From NCBI RefSeq assembly GCF_963920925.1, contig NZ_CAWUDI010000038.1, positions 1-64,000 of the forward strand: 64,000 nt of DNA. The letters are read 5' to 3'. The position numbers were made by a program, and so were the translations under genes. The stretch is from Rivularia sp963920925. GTDB lineage: Bacteria; Cyanobacteriota; Cyanobacteriia; Cyanobacteriales; Nostocaceae. Below the pieces are notes generated by a model, which did not search any database, was not told the origin of the DNA, and was given only the letters and a program-made list of their open reading frames with translations. Shown in pieces: positions 1 through 9,447 of the stretch (position 1 is the first letter of the stretch; each line of letters opens with the position of its first letter).

Positions 1-197
1 CTGCTAAGTATTTTAAAACGGTACGGGTGGACTGCTCGGAACCAAAACAACTTCGTTTGTTTGAAACGCCCTCCCCTGAGTTAACAGGGATTAAGGAGAT
101 AAAACGCCGCTCTCGTAGCAAAAAGCGTTTGCCGGGGAACTTGTTAGGCGAACAGTTAAACCTGTTTGATGTAGATAAGATAGTGGATTCTAACTAA
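1..197 (+). CDS. C-terminal part of an unrecognised protein
   Basis: The window opens inside a reading frame (codons from base 3) that runs 64 residues to a TAA at 195-197. The tail is basic in the middle (a run of Lys, Arg and Ser) and ends in a short acidic-hydrophobic segment, GEQLNLFDVDK. I do not recognise the family. It lies next to a broken IS66 transposase on the other strand, so it may be the 3' end of another mobile-element or plasmid gene. The frame is clean and has no competing longer frame, but without the N-terminal part no function can be given. Confidence 0.45.
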   Translation, partial: AKYFKTVRVDCSEPKQLRLFETPSPELTGIKEIKRRSRSKKRLPGNLLGEQLNLFDVDKIVDSN

Positions 198-198
198 G

Positions 199-1366
199 CT
201 ATCTGAATCCCACTCCCTTTAGGGGTGGGAGTGTCAAAGCATTAGTCATAAACTCCAATACATTGCGACGTTGAAATTTAAGGGAAGTCACAACAGTTAA
301 CATCCGAGACACAAAAGTGCTACCCGCTTGAGTTTGGGAGCCAAAACTGGTAGGGAGCCATATCACCGCAGGACGTATAGCTGCGAAACTTTGCCACAGG
401 GATACTCCCCGTGGCAAGATTTCGCCTCTGGGCAGTATTATTCGTTGGTTCTACACCTTCAACATCGACAAACAACCATAAAGCTGGTTCAACTTTCAGA
501 AGTTGGCGACAAGTACGGACAGTTTTTGCGAAGGGAGTTTTTTCTTTGTAACCAACCTCATAGTTTGCGGCTTCTTGCAAGGAGGACTTGATTGAGTTAC
601 GGATGAATTGAACTTTTAGCTGCAATTCGCAACGCTTCAAAGTACCATCTCTGACTTAATACCAAAGTTTAAATAATTCCTTTTCTTGCTCTAAGAGATC
701 ATCTCCTATTTGCTTCGAGACTCCTGTTCGTTCTGAGATTTTAATGAACTCTCGTTGGACATTGCACTTTGTACCATTCTCTGGCTATGCCGGTATAATC
801 CACTCAAAACAGCAACCATGGCTACTGCACGAGTACCGTAACCACTTGGATTAAAACAAGAGCGGTAATGCTGCACGGGTGCTTTCTCCACAGTGGTCAC
901 ATATTAGTTTATGTAAGCGATGTTCTATGACTATCGGTTTAATTGGGGGAATTTCTACTACTTGGTGACGGTAAGGGTTCCCGTCTTCTCCGCTTAATTT
1001 CTCACCACAACAGTTACAAATTTCAGGGTGGTGATTCAAAACCTCTTCACAGTATGACGGCTCATATAAAAATCGACTATGCCCCTTATGACCTGGCTGC
1101 CCACCGCGCTTTTTACCGCTCTTGTTTTTCTTTACTGGCTTTTCTGCACTGGGTGGGTCGGTTGACGGGGGAGATGATGAATTATTTGATGTACGGTTAA
1201 TTTTTTCTAAAAGCTCCTGCTGTTTAGTTTCTAAATCCGCTAACTCTTTTTCTGATTGCTTTATATGCTGCCCCATTTTCTCCACCAGTTCTTTGACACT
1301 GGTCGGAGTTTTTTCCCAATCTGAGTTGGGGATTTCAATTCCGTAAATGAGGCACTTTACATCCAT
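199..1366 (-). pseudogene. IS66-family transposase, broken by frameshifts and deletion
   Basis: The first 171 residues (start ATG at 1366) carry a coiled-coil N-terminus, a basic Pro-rich linker and the IS66 zinc-finger-like segment with CNCCG and CDHCG cysteine pairs. After about 851 the frame breaks. A second piece (about 706-900) has SGYGTRAVAMVAVLSGLYRH, typical of the middle of IS66 TnpC. Further pieces at 199-640 have LLKVEPALWLFVDVEGVEPT followed by NNTA, the conserved C-terminal block with the last catalytic region, and GSTFVSRMLTVVTS. The pieces lie in different frames and the region between the zinc finger and the C-terminal block is shorter than in intact proteins of about 480-540 residues. 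This is a dead transposase unrelated to the IS66-like element at 2105-3884. Its 5' end abuts a truncated IS630 gene. Confidence 0.8.
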
Positions 1367-1901
1367 GCATCTTAAACTACCATCTAAGCATTCTAGGAGT
1401 GTCTGTAGGTTTTGTAAATAAATGGAAATATATATTTGCAGAACAGGGTATTAGTGGACTAAGATTAAGATACAAAGGGTCAAAAAGTTATCTTAATTTA
1501 GTACAAAAACAAACTGTATTAACTTGGCTAAAACATAAAAATTACTGGCATTTATCAGAACTAAAAGAGTATTTATAAGATAATTTTGATGTAATCTTTG
1601 AATCCAATCAAAGCTACTATGACTTGTTTAAACAAGCTAATATAAGTTGGAAAAAAACACAGAAAAAGAATCCGAGAAAAGACCCAGAACTAGTAGCTAA
1701 AAAAACTAGAAATAACGGCGTGGCTGAATGCTCATCAAGATGATATAGTATCCGGGCAACTTGTGGTTTTTTGTGAAGATGAATGCCATCTGTTATGGGG
1801 AGATATTTGTAGTTATATTTGGGGTAACACCAAGGAACGAGTGGAAGTTCCAGTTATCAATGAACGACAACGACAAACCTACTTTGGCGCTCTAAATTAT
1901 T

Positions 1902-2083
1902 GGCTCTTCAGTACCTAGTATGCCAAATTATTAATTAAAAACTAAAATATTCTTTTTTACATGGGTTTAAAGCTCAAAACTGTAAAATAGCTAAAAATGT
2001 TATTTAAAAAACCTAAATCTATTACGTGGCAATCTTTCCAGCTTTTATACGAATGTTTTTAGCATATTAAGTACTGAAGAGCC
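1902..2083. mobile_element. 182-bp MITE with ISL3-like ends
   Basis: The terminal inverted repeats start GGCTCTTCAGTAC at 1902 and end GTACTGAAGAGCC at 2083; similarity continues inward for about 25 bases with a few mismatches. The element is flanked by an exact 8-bp direct repeat, AAATTATT (1894-1901 and 2084-2091). There is no coding capacity. ISL3-family elements are known to have ends beginning GGCTCTTC and 8-bp duplications, so this is probably a non-autonomous derivative of an ISL3-type element. It interrupts the IS630 transposase. Confidence 0.85.
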
Positions 2084-2104
2084 AAATTATTATACACAAG
2101 AGTT

Positions 2105-3884
2105 GTATCCCCTCAAAATTTCGGGGTAGGGAGTTATTGAGGTATCCATGACCAACCAAAGGGATTCTCTGAAGACCTCTCCCGAATAATAGTCCCCAAA
2201 GATGGAATATTTTCAACTTGAGAAATGCGATCGCTAATATACTCGAAAAAGCTGATACCCAACTTGCGAGTTGTGTCAACAAGTAACATAAAAATATCCC
2301 ATGCCTTTGTACCTTGCTCTGTTTGGGTTGCGTAACTAATGTTGCGCCGTTGTACAATCGTTCTGGCAGCTAACTCTGCTGGATTGTTATGCAATGGTAA
2401 TTCTGGATGCTCCAATACAAGAAGCAACTCCAGGACTTGTAAAGCGGTTAATCGTTTTCGCTCATCTAACTGCTCGTAACCAGTCTTTTCGGTAAAAAGT
2501 GTCCAAAATTCCAGTTCTAATTGATGAGCTTTTTCACAACTCGGAGAATCTCGGTAAGCTAACAATTTTCGGTAATAATTCCAGAATCTTTCCAGAAAAT
2601 CATCTAAAAGTTTTTGGTGGTAAGGTATGAGTGGACTTAATTTTTTATAATGTCGTCCTTCATGTACCCAACAAAGAGCTAAATCTGAAGTTATTAATTT
2701 AAACTGCGGAGCATCATCACACAGTAAAGTTTTAATTACAGGAATGGTTGATTGCTGATGATAAAAGGCAATTGCTGCCGATTCACATACGCGGGAGCGA
2801 TTCTGGGAACCCAGTTTACTTAAATACTCATCAATTAAAAAATTAAACTCAGCTTCCGTTAAAGCGACTTGCTGAGGTAATAATTTGAGTTGATTAACCC
2901 ACTTGGCTGGTAAATTAAAAGTATCTAAAAGCTCATATGTTAGGGAGTTGAGAATAAACTCAAGCTCAGTTGTGTTTTGCAACACCTTCAATACACTCAA
3001 ACTCAAACGGTCTTTGTTTCGTGTCGTCTGGTAGATTGTATACAGAGGGTTACAAATCACATTTGTTGTATAGTTTACTCCCCCCACACGCGCACCTGTC
3101 TGGTCAAAATGTTGCCAAGGACTGCTTGCTAGTCCTTCTGCATAAACTTCTTCGTACTCAGCTAAGAAAACTTCTGGGTTTTTAATTAATAAATTTGATA
3201 AGTACCCTGCACTCATCGAGATACCGATATTCTCTAAAAATTCTTTTATTTTACCGCATCGTCATGTTTCCACCGTAATAAAGACTCATGACCAAAGCTT
3301 TTATCCCTGGACCGAATTCTCCGCTCTTACCTGTTGGTAAATTTGCTAGATATGTTTTTCTTGTTTTCGGTGAGTAGTATTTTTCCTTGCGAAATAGTAT
3401 GTTATCTGGCTTCAGTAAAATATCTTGGACTACTACTTCCTCATAGCCCTTGAACTGTACGTCTGGTGGTAATTTTTCTTGGGGGTAAAATACAATCTCT
3501 TCTCGGTCTATCTGAATTGACTCGTTTTTACTTGTTTTTTTGCGCTCTTTTGGTATTTTTCGCTCTTTCTCTGATGAATGATTTTTCTTAAACCCTTTGT
3601 TTTTGTTCGCTTTTATGTCAGGTTTTCCTTGTTCACCTTTCAGACGGTTATTCTCATCCCGTAGTTTTTGAATTTCTTTTTCTAATTGCTTATTTTTTGT
3701 ATTTAGTTGTTCTACCAAATTCAATAACAGTTCTACTGTTTGACGCACTCCTTCATCTGCAATCTCTTTTGGCTCAATTGATTGCAATGATACTGATACC
3801 ACTTCTTCTGATCATGGTTTTTGCGTCATGCTTCATATTCTACGACGCAAGGTGTACCTTTACCCCATTTTTTTGAGCGGATAC
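2105..3884 (-). mobile_element. IS66-like insertion sequence, complete, with 8-bp target duplication
   Basis: The left end starts GTATCCCCTCAAAA at 2105 and the right end is its imperfect inverse, closing with GAGCGGATAC at 3884. Both ends also share the GGGGTA block a few bases in. The element is bounded by the exact 8-bp duplication CAAGAGTT (2097-2104 and 3885-3892), the duplication length known for IS66-family elements. Inside is a single transposase gene on the minus strand. It is inserted in the IS630 transposase, 21 bp beyond the MITE. Confidence 0.88.
2134..3802 (-). pseudogene. IS66-like transposase with a +1 frameshift
   Basis: The start is ATG at 3802. The first 183 residues (to 3251) have a long coiled coil (residues about 20-60) and a basic linker. 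The frame then hits TAA, while the adjacent +1 frame continues directly as KIKEFLENIGISMSAGYLS for another 360-plus residues to 2134. The second part holds the IS66 catalytic signs: DQTGARVGGVNY (first Asp), LLCDDAPQF (second Asp) and HNNPAELAAR (final Glu). The total of about 550 residues is a normal length for this group. The break is a single base, so it is either a recent inactivating insertion or a recoding site; no obvious slippery sequence is present and I favour mutation. It is the only gene of the element at 2105-3884. Confidence 0.82.
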
Positions 3885-4200
3885 CAAGAGTTTTTAATTA
3901 AACCTTATGAAAAAGGTGATACAAGTAACGCGATCGCCTTCGTTGAATATTTAATTTCTCAGTATCCAAAAAGTCGCATTGCTCTGATTTGGGATGGAGC
4001 TAGCTATCATCGTTCTCATGAATTTAAAGCTCATTTAAATAATATTAATCAAGGGTTAAATGAAGACGAATGGAAAGTAACTTGTATTCGATTTGCACCC
4101 AACGACCCAACGCAAAATCCTGTAGAAGATATCTGGTTGTATGCTAAAAACTTTATTCGAGAGTTCTTTGAGAGCAAGCGATGGACAAATTTGTCTAGCT

Positions 4201-4797
4201 CTAAGATAAACCGAGTATATCTCTAACCAAGCCGCTCAATTTCTCTCTACCAATTAACTCATAATCTTCTGCACTCAAGTCACAGAAATATTTTTTAGCC
4301 CCGTTTACCTCAAGCATTGCTACTAACCCCAGGGGCGCACCTGATAGAATATTCTCTTCATTCACTTCTCTATCAGTACTTAGATTAGTTTTTACGGTCG
4401 CAGAGTAGTTTCTAAATTCCTTACCATCAAAGACTGCATAATTCCAGAAGAAGTTACACTCTCTCATCGGAAACTGACTTGCAACCATAATTCAGTAATC
4501 ATAGACATCATGCTGAGTGGAAGCTCCCATATGTCTTTGAACAGTAGCTTTCACATCTTTTCCTGGAGAGAATTTTGCATATTAATGTCGCTAAGGCTTC
4601 TGTATCCAAACGACGATTACCGTAACTACAGCGTAGCTCAAAGGTTTTATTTTGGCTCAGGGCAAAAGAGAAGGTGAAAGGCATATCTAAGATTTTGTAT
4701 TTTGGATTGGCTTCCTAAATAAATGAGGATTTGCTCTAGAAGTTACAATCTTCTTCACCGTATTATCACTTAATTCCGGGAAGTCGTATTTTTTCAT
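4201..4797 (-). pseudogene. Broken gene of unknown function
   Basis: Three consecutive minus-strand pieces look like one former gene. A start at 4797 gives a 36-residue frame beginning MKKYDFPELSDNTVKK. A different frame continues with MPFTFSFALSQNKTFEL. After a frameshift at about 4570 the last frame runs through an in-frame TGA just before 4488 into the 95-residue open frame 4201-4488 (MVASQFPMRECNFFWNYAVF and onward). The final segment is well behaved, with no membrane segment or known motif that I can see. Its 3' end overlaps the truncated end of the IS630 transposase, so an insertion or deletion made that junction. Function unknown. Confidence 0.5.
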
Positions 4798-4911
4798 AAA
4801 TTTGAAATAATTGACTAATTTTTACGCTGCGATCGCTAGATTGTTTTTAACTCAAACTGCTTAATAGTTACTGTATTCACTTGCTCACTCAATTAGCTTT
4901 ACCTTTATTTT

Positions 4912-4980
4912 TGATGAGTTAAGTCGGGAATAGAAAAGCTTATCCTTTTAGTCCCGACGGGTCTTTTCCAATTTATAATC
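4912..4980 (-). repeat. Degenerate copy of the 5' end of a ribbon-helix-helix gene
   Basis: About 60 bases here closely match the 5' end of the gene at 5843-6034: the reading TKRISFSIPDLTHQK corresponds to TKRISVSIPDLTHEK there, and then a stop follows. This is a duplicated fragment of the same gene 1 kb away, pointing to local rearrangement. Confidence 0.6.
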
Positions 4981-4997
4981 TTTATATTTCATCACAG

Positions 4998-5150
4998 TCA
5001 AGTTTTCTCCAGCTTTAACCATTCGCTCATTTCTTGCTCAATTAATAAATTGTATAGGTTGCTTACTGTTCGCTTTTCTTTGCTAGCTCGTTTTTTCAGA
5101 GCTTCCATTGTTTTCAGTTCTAGATAAATCGTCTTCTGTAGGGTTGCATA
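4998..5150 (-). pseudogene. Ribbon-helix-helix protein, start lost
   Basis: An open frame of 50 residues ends at a TGA (4998-5000) and contains LQKTIYLELKTMEALKKR followed by ASKEKRTVSNLYNLLIEQEM. This is the beta strand plus two helices of a CopG/Arc-type (ribbon-helix-helix) DNA-binding fold. The first ATG in frame (5108) would remove the beta strand. The frame upstream joins the end of the GIY-YIG gene out of register, so the natural start has probably been lost. Such small proteins are typical of plasmid and mobile-element operons. Confidence 0.5.
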
Positions 5151-5451
5151 TTAAACTTTTGAGCCATTTATTGAAGGTTCAAAGCGAGCAATCATGGATT
5201 TTTCTAACTCATCTATTAACTCTGAGCTATCACAAATCAGCCAAGCAATGCGAACTTCACCAGGTAAGTCTTTGAATTCTTGGATTCTAGCAAGGAGAAT
5301 CCCAACGTTGTCTTAGTACTGTTGCTTTACCAACGTAAACAACTTTGTTGTCATGCAGCACAAAGTAGACTGCACAAACTAAGGGTAGATGCTTCCGCAG
5401 TGAGAGCGAGATTGTGGGTAATTTGAACGGGTCAATTGCTGCTGTATTCAT
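5151..5451 (-). pseudogene. GIY-YIG nuclease family protein, frameshifted
   Basis: The ATG at 5451 follows immediately on the stop of the small gene upstream. The first frame reads LPTISLSLRKHLPLVCAVYF then VLHDNKVVYVGKAT: the two tyrosine/glycine strands of a GIY-YIG domain (here VYF and VYVG) and the following Arg (LRQRW). One base is out of register near 5310, after which ARIQEFKDLPGEVRIAWLIC and a Glu-containing helix (ELIDELEKSMI) continue to TAA at 5151. Short single-domain proteins of this kind are common in cyanobacteria, especially on plasmids. With the frameshift it is probably inactive. Confidence 0.65.
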
Positions 5452-5625
5452 TTACAAATGTTGATTAACTCTACTTTCAATCCATTGCTCTATAAGCTGC
5501 CTAGATTTTTCGCTCATATTTGTCCCTTCCCTAGCGCACCAGACTTTAAATTCTGTTCTTAAGGACTCAGGTAGAAAAACTCTAAAGCTTACAGTTTGGT
5601 CTTCTTTTTTGTTGTCATCTGACAT
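5452..5625 (-). CDS. Small ribbon-helix-helix-like protein (57 residues)
   Basis: ATG at 5625, TAA at 5452. The protein begins MSDDNKKEDQTVSFRVFLPE. It has a beta-strand-like segment (TVSFRVFLP) followed by two helices (SLRTEFKVWCAREG and NMSEKSRQLIEQWIESRV), the layout of Arc/CopG-type DNA-binding dimers. The stop codon abuts the start of the GIY-YIG gene, so the two were one operon. A role in repression of its own operon or in plasmid maintenance is inference from the fold only. Confidence 0.6.
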   Translation of the reverse strand: MSDDNKKEDQTVSFRVFLPESLRTEFKVWCAREGTNMSEKSRQLIEQWIESRVNQHL

Positions 5626-5842
5626 AAATAGGTCACATATACCACACGCTCATTTTCCGCTAGTTAACTCAGTTTTGAAATAGCTCACACGACACTATTG
5701 ATATATATGACCTATGTAGACTATGATAACTGTATTAGCGATAAACTTCTACCATTATCAAATATGGGCAACTATGAAAAACAGTACAACCCTCAAAGCT
5801 TGTAAACGAACAAATTAGCAAAGCTCATAGAAAATAGCTTAC

Positions 5843-6034
5843 TCACGGCTTTGATTCGGAATTACCATTTGTTTCATCTGGGTATCTAAGCTTTCCTTCT
5901 TTTTCAGCTACTTCAACGTCTCTACGCAGCAAATAAGCAGCTAGGTCTGCGAGACTGGTACCTTCAATATCAGCCCAAATTTGTAATTTTTCATGAGTCA
6001 AATCGGGAATAGAAACGCTTATTCTCTTAGTCAC
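5843..6034 (-). CDS. Ribbon-helix-helix protein (63 residues)
   Basis: ATG at 6034. The N-terminus TKRISVSIPDLTHEKLQIWA is a textbook ribbon-helix-helix start: a basic beta strand that would insert in the DNA major groove, then helix A. GTSLADLAAYLLRRDVEVA forms helix B. The C-terminal tail is charged. The family includes antitoxins, plasmid copy-control and partition proteins; no partner toxin is visible beside it. A decayed duplicate of its 5' end lies at 4912-4980. Expression and target are unknown. Confidence 0.7.
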   Translation of the reverse strand: MTKRISVSIPDLTHEKLQIWADIEGTSLADLAAYLLRRDVEVAEKEGKLRYPDETNGNSESKP

Positions 6035-6230
6035 GGCAAGTCTTTTTTAATTTTCATGTCTCATCGTATCTTTTCTTGAATTTAAATATTGTTTCGATAA
6101 AGATGCTATTTAGTTGTGGAATAGCTGCTTTTAGTATGATGCTGATATACGACACAAAAAAATTCAGTTTCGATTCCAAAAGTCCAATGCTCCCGTAAAC
6201 TCCCTTCCTTGTAAACAGGAATCTCTAAAG

Positions 6231-6861
6231 ATGAAAAACTGCGAAATCCTGAAAAAATTACCGAAAAAAGGTTTGGAACCCAGGCAATTCCTACGTCACT
6301 GCTTTGGTATTGCTGAACTGACTCCCTCAGAATTACTTGAAGAAGAAACAGACAGCCAGTATCGCAAAAAATGCATTACCGTACTTTGTGCAATCTTTGA
6401 TATACAGCGAGCAACAGTTCGCAAATGGGGAAACGACCTTAACTTTGAAGGAATGCCTAAATATTGTAGGATTGCGCTTGCTTATATTTATGTTGCCCAA
6501 ACTGCACCCCATGAGCTAGGAAGCATCCTAAAAGGGGATTTTGCCCCACCATCGGTTGACGCTCAAATGTTTTTGGAGAAAGTTCTTCTCAACGGGCTAA
6601 GCGAGCAACAAGTATTGCAAACTGTCTAGAAATGCTAACTTTCGTGGGACTTGCGTTCAAACCCTTACTCAAGTCCTGCATATTGGCACAAAATCAGTTC
6701 AAGACTGGGGACAAGATATGTCATTTCGCAAAATGCCCCGAATCCATAAGCATACTTTGGGTTATGCATTGGCAGCTATCTCCCAAGTTTCATCAATGGA
6801 TGCTTCTCTCAAGCCAAGCAAGCCCGCAACACTGTCTAAAATGCTTTCAACAGCAGCTTAA
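6231..6861 (+). pseudogene. Protein with two copies of a WG-x-D-x2-F-x2-MP domain, frameshifted
   Basis: The first frame (6231-6629, ATG start) gives 132 residues. From about 6622 a +1 frame continues to TAA at 6861. The two halves are homologous: in the first, RKKCITVLCAIFDIQRATV then RKWGNDLNFEGMPKYCRIAL; in the second, RGTCVQTLTQVLHIGTKSV then QDWGQDMSFRKMPRIHKHTL. So this was a single protein of about 210 residues with an internal duplication, cut by one base. The repeat resembles a helix-turn-helix unit (V-x2-WG at the recognition-helix position), which suggests DNA binding, but I do not recognise the family. It lies directly upstream of another broken gene on the same strand. Confidence 0.55.
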
Positions 6862-6938
6862 GTTATTCAGATTAGTCGGATTAGAAAAATTGGTCTTTGT
6901 GACAGACCAAACACTAATAAAAGCAAAGCAAATTTAAC

Positions 6939-8100
6939 ATGACTTCACTAATTCTTGCAACCGAAAGGTACACCGAGCAGAACTATATTGACTCCAATCC
7001 CACGGTACACATCGAGCAAAGTACTTTGGAGTATCTGTATGCAGCATTCTCGCTTTACGAATGTAAGCATACTCTTAACAGGAAACAGTATCGCGCACTG
7101 TTGGAGGAGTATGGATGGGATAAAGGGAGTGCCGAAGAAAGGCGATAAGCCTTCGGCATGGCTTCGCGTACCGCTAAAAATTGCAGAAAATTTTCAAGCG
7201 TTTGTTGGTTGTCCGGAACATTTGGCTGTATTGCCTGTACCGATATTACTGCGGTTATGCTCGAAGAATTACCAGGTTTTAATTGAAAAGTTGCAAGATA
7301 TTCCCATTGGTGGATTGACTTGCAAACTTGTATTGGGACTGATTAAAGAAAGAGGAAAGTTTCTCAAATCTCAGAAAACAGAGAAAAAAGTTGGGAATTG
7401 GCGAGCAACACCTGATGGTAGTCGATACTATACTTTCGGTAAAATTATGGAAGATGACCACCAGACGGGAGTGCTTACGGATAAGCTGATAGAGGAATCG
7501 GGATTGTCCCCACAGCGAATTGTCAGAATGGCGATCGCTAACTTATACGATAATCTTCAAGTTGAGATTCCAACAGATAGAATTAGTTCTTTAACCGATT
7601 TGATTAACGATGAAGAAACTGACGACAATATCGACTCGGAAGATGTTGTGAATCAAATAAACTGGGAATCCAAACAGCAAGAATTTGAATCATTATTACA
7701 AAAAGATACAGAAGATACTGACTCTGAATATCCGGAAAGTGAGGAAGAATCGGATATTGACTTATCAGAAGATGTACAGTCTGTAGCTATTCCAATACGT
7801 GTATCTGAAGAATCAGGAACAACTTTAAAACTAATTCGCAATCAAAACCAAGATGATGCTGCATCCAAAGATATTTCAAAACAAGTTGAAATGCTATTGC
7901 AAGCAACTTGTTGGGAAGAAATTGTTTCAACAACAGAAAATTGGAACGAAGAATTAAAATCTACTGTTTGGAAAATGTTAAGTGAGGAAGAAAGACAAAG
8001 TATTAATCAGTTAAAAAACCAGCATTTTGAAAAACTTGAGAAAATCCCTCAAGTCGGAGATAAGGTTATATGGAATGATTGTCCAGTGCATTTGAAATAA
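6939..8100 (+). pseudogene. Cyanobacterial plasmid-type protein of unknown function, frameshifted by a short repeat
   Basis: The start frame (ATG 6939) runs through LEYLYAAFSLYECKHTLNRK to a TAA at 7148. The rest of the protein continues in another frame from about 7150: KIAENFQAFVGCPEHLAVLP, then an all-helical segment, a block GNWRATPDGSRYYTFGKIME, a very acidic stretch (residues about 210-280) and a C-terminal domain ending VGDKVIWNDCPVHLK. The break coincides with GCCTTCGGCATGGCTTCGCG (7149-7168), a short repeat common in cyanobacterial genomes that looks inserted in the gene. The total is about 385 residues. I have no firm function; similar large proteins occur on cyanobacterial plasmids. 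Its 3' end meets the truncated 3' end of the MAD5-like gene. Confidence 0.55.
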
Positions 8101-8629
8101 TCGCGCCATAAGTCCCCGAAACAACGATAGGAAGACCGAAGCGGCTGCTGAGGTAAGCGTATAAATAACCAGGTAAAATCTTATCGGGGTCAGCTACAAC
8201 ACGCATAAAATGCTGTGAACCCGCCATTCCTTTCATATCAGAACGGGAATAAATCATTCTACCTATAGTTCCAGAACAAGTTATTAATGTCCATCCTTCG
8301 TCAATTAATAATTCTGGACATGATATTACTTTCTTTTTTGACAAAAGAGGTAAATTTGATAAATCTGCTGCTAAGATATCTGTACTTCCAAGAAAAGGAA
8401 TACCGTAGTCTGAGTCATTAACATAATTGCGTGAAAATCTCGGACCATTAAAAATCCCTTTCATTCCTCCTTTAGTTAATTCCTGCAACGGTTCTTTTTT
8501 AACAGGTAACTTTTCTAAAATAACCTTTGCTTCAAAAGCACCAGAAAGATAAGGATTCCCATCCAAACGACGCTCGTTATTTTCAATCCAGTGGGAAGTA
8601 ACAGGAATATCTAACTTAGAAATTTTCAT
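8066..8629 (-). pseudogene. MAD5-like restriction specificity (S) subunit, C-terminally truncated
   Basis: The ATG at 8629 overlaps the stop of the MAD4-like gene by 4 bp. The protein has the look of one target-recognition domain of an HsdS-type subunit: IPFLGSTDILAADLSNLPLL, then LIDEGWTLITCSGTIGRMIY and LPGYLYAYLSSRFGLPIVVS. The hallmark GTYGAII is reached at about residue 173, and the frame then ends in unrelated residues at 8066. Intact relatives are more than twice as long with a second recognition domain, so the gene is cut at about 8101, exactly where the convergent gene 6939-8100 ends. In the methylation-associated defence system this subunit gives sequence specificity to the methyltransferase. 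The remnant is unlikely to work. Confidence 0.65.
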
Positions 8630-9273
8630 ATCTGACCCCCATCAAACGGAAACCAATGCTGCAAAGTACTACACAGTTTTTGAAAAGCTGGGTCTTGACA
8701 TCTTTTAACAGAAACTCTATTCGTAATTTGACGATAAATCGCAGATGAACGAGGTATTCTTGATATTTTTAAAACATCTTCCACAGCTTTTTTCGGATCA
8801 GCAGGTTTTGACATCCCAATATCCCATAATCCTTTTTGTGCTAACCATTCCCGCATAGATACATTTTGTTGTTTAAATCTAAATGCTTGTTCTACAACTG
8901 GGGTATCCTGCAATATCCAAATTTCTAACTCTAGATCGATTACAATTACAGCAAAATTATTTTTATCCCAGCCAGTTTTCAACATATTTTTACTAATATT
9001 ATCTTCAATACCTTCTACACCAGGGGAACCCTCCCAAGCATTATCCAAAGCTATAACAGCATAGCGATGTGTTTTTTGGTAAGGACGTAAAAATTCATGA
9101 GCGCGAGTATAAACCCCTGGGTCGCTGCCACTTTCATCTACAATTAAATCTTCAGTTGAGTCAAATTCAAAATTGCTAATTCCTAAACTCAAATAAAATT
9201 TTTCTCTAGTTAAAAAACCCAAGAATGTCGCCTCCATATTTTTGTCTGCGAGCAGGAAAATACAATCTCTCAT
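8626..9273 (-). CDS. MAD4-like protein of the methylation-associated defence system
   Basis: 215 residues, ATG at 9273, overlapping by 4 bp both the upstream ATPase remnant and the downstream MAD5-like gene, so the three form one operon. N-terminal MRDCIFLLADKNMEATFLGF and a central ALDNAWEGSPG then FAVIVIDLELEIWILQD suggest an alpha/beta fold with several acidic residues near strand ends (Asp, Glu), like a TOPRIM- or nuclease-type domain. I assign MAD4 from recall of the family and from gene order between an AAA ATPase and an S subunit; this needs a profile search. It is the only gene of the set that appears full length, but its partners are broken. Confidence 0.55.
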   Translation of the reverse strand: MRDCIFLLADKNMEATFLGFLTREKFYLSLGISNFEFDSTEDLIVDESGSDPGVYTRAHEFLRPYQKTHRYAVIALDNAWEGSPGVEGIEDNISKNMLKTGWDKNNFAVIVIDLELEIWILQDTPVVEQAFRFKQQNVSMREWLAQKGLWDIGMSKPADPKKAVEDVLKISRIPRSSAIYRQITNRVSVKRCQDPAFQKLCSTLQHWFPFDGGQI

Positions 9274-9447
9274 CCAAGTACCCCCGCAGCGAACAGAGAA
9301 CCCAAATCAATACCTCCTCGCCAATCTTGCAAACGTGGATGTTGTTTTCCTTGTATAGCTTTCGCACCATTCTCCTTGCTGAGTTGCATCACAATAATTG
9401 ATTCTAGCGCTGTATGAGCTAAAACTACCGGAGAATGAGTAGATATA

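Larger units (their letters stand above)
1391..4200 (+). pseudogene. IS630-family transposase, split by a MITE and an IS66-like element and truncated at both ends
   Basis: The gene can be reassembled from three pieces: 1391-1893, 2092-2104 and 3893-4200. The first piece encodes the helix-turn-helix linker region (residues such as LRLRYKGSKSYL) and the first catalytic block FCEDECHLLWGD, with an internal TAA and a frameshift. The last piece has the second Asp in IALIWDGASYH and the final block DPTQNPVEDIW of the DDE_3 superfamily. Removing the two insertions and one copy of each target duplication restores the reading FGALNYYTQEFLIK. The N-terminus is missing at the junction with the IS66 remnant, and the C-terminus is replaced after about 4200, where a sequence on the other strand begins. 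The gene was already mobile-element debris, or became so, after the nested insertions. Confidence 0.85.

Noticed and set aside
1..197. Transposase or methyltransferase end
   Set aside because: The 64 residues visible show no diagnostic motif of either family, so no function was assigned.
3240..3270. Programmed frameshift in the IS66-like transposase
   Set aside because: The two frames join at CGGTAAAATAAAAG by a +1 step, but there is no slippery heptamer or stimulatory hairpin of the kind used by IS elements (-1 on A6 or similar), and IS66 TnpC is normally a single frame. A mutation is simpler.
8066..9273. Type I restriction-modification locus
   Set aside because: The S-subunit-like protein has no HsdR beside it and its neighbours are a MAD4-like protein and an AAA ATPase with 4-bp overlaps, an arrangement unlike hsdRMS.
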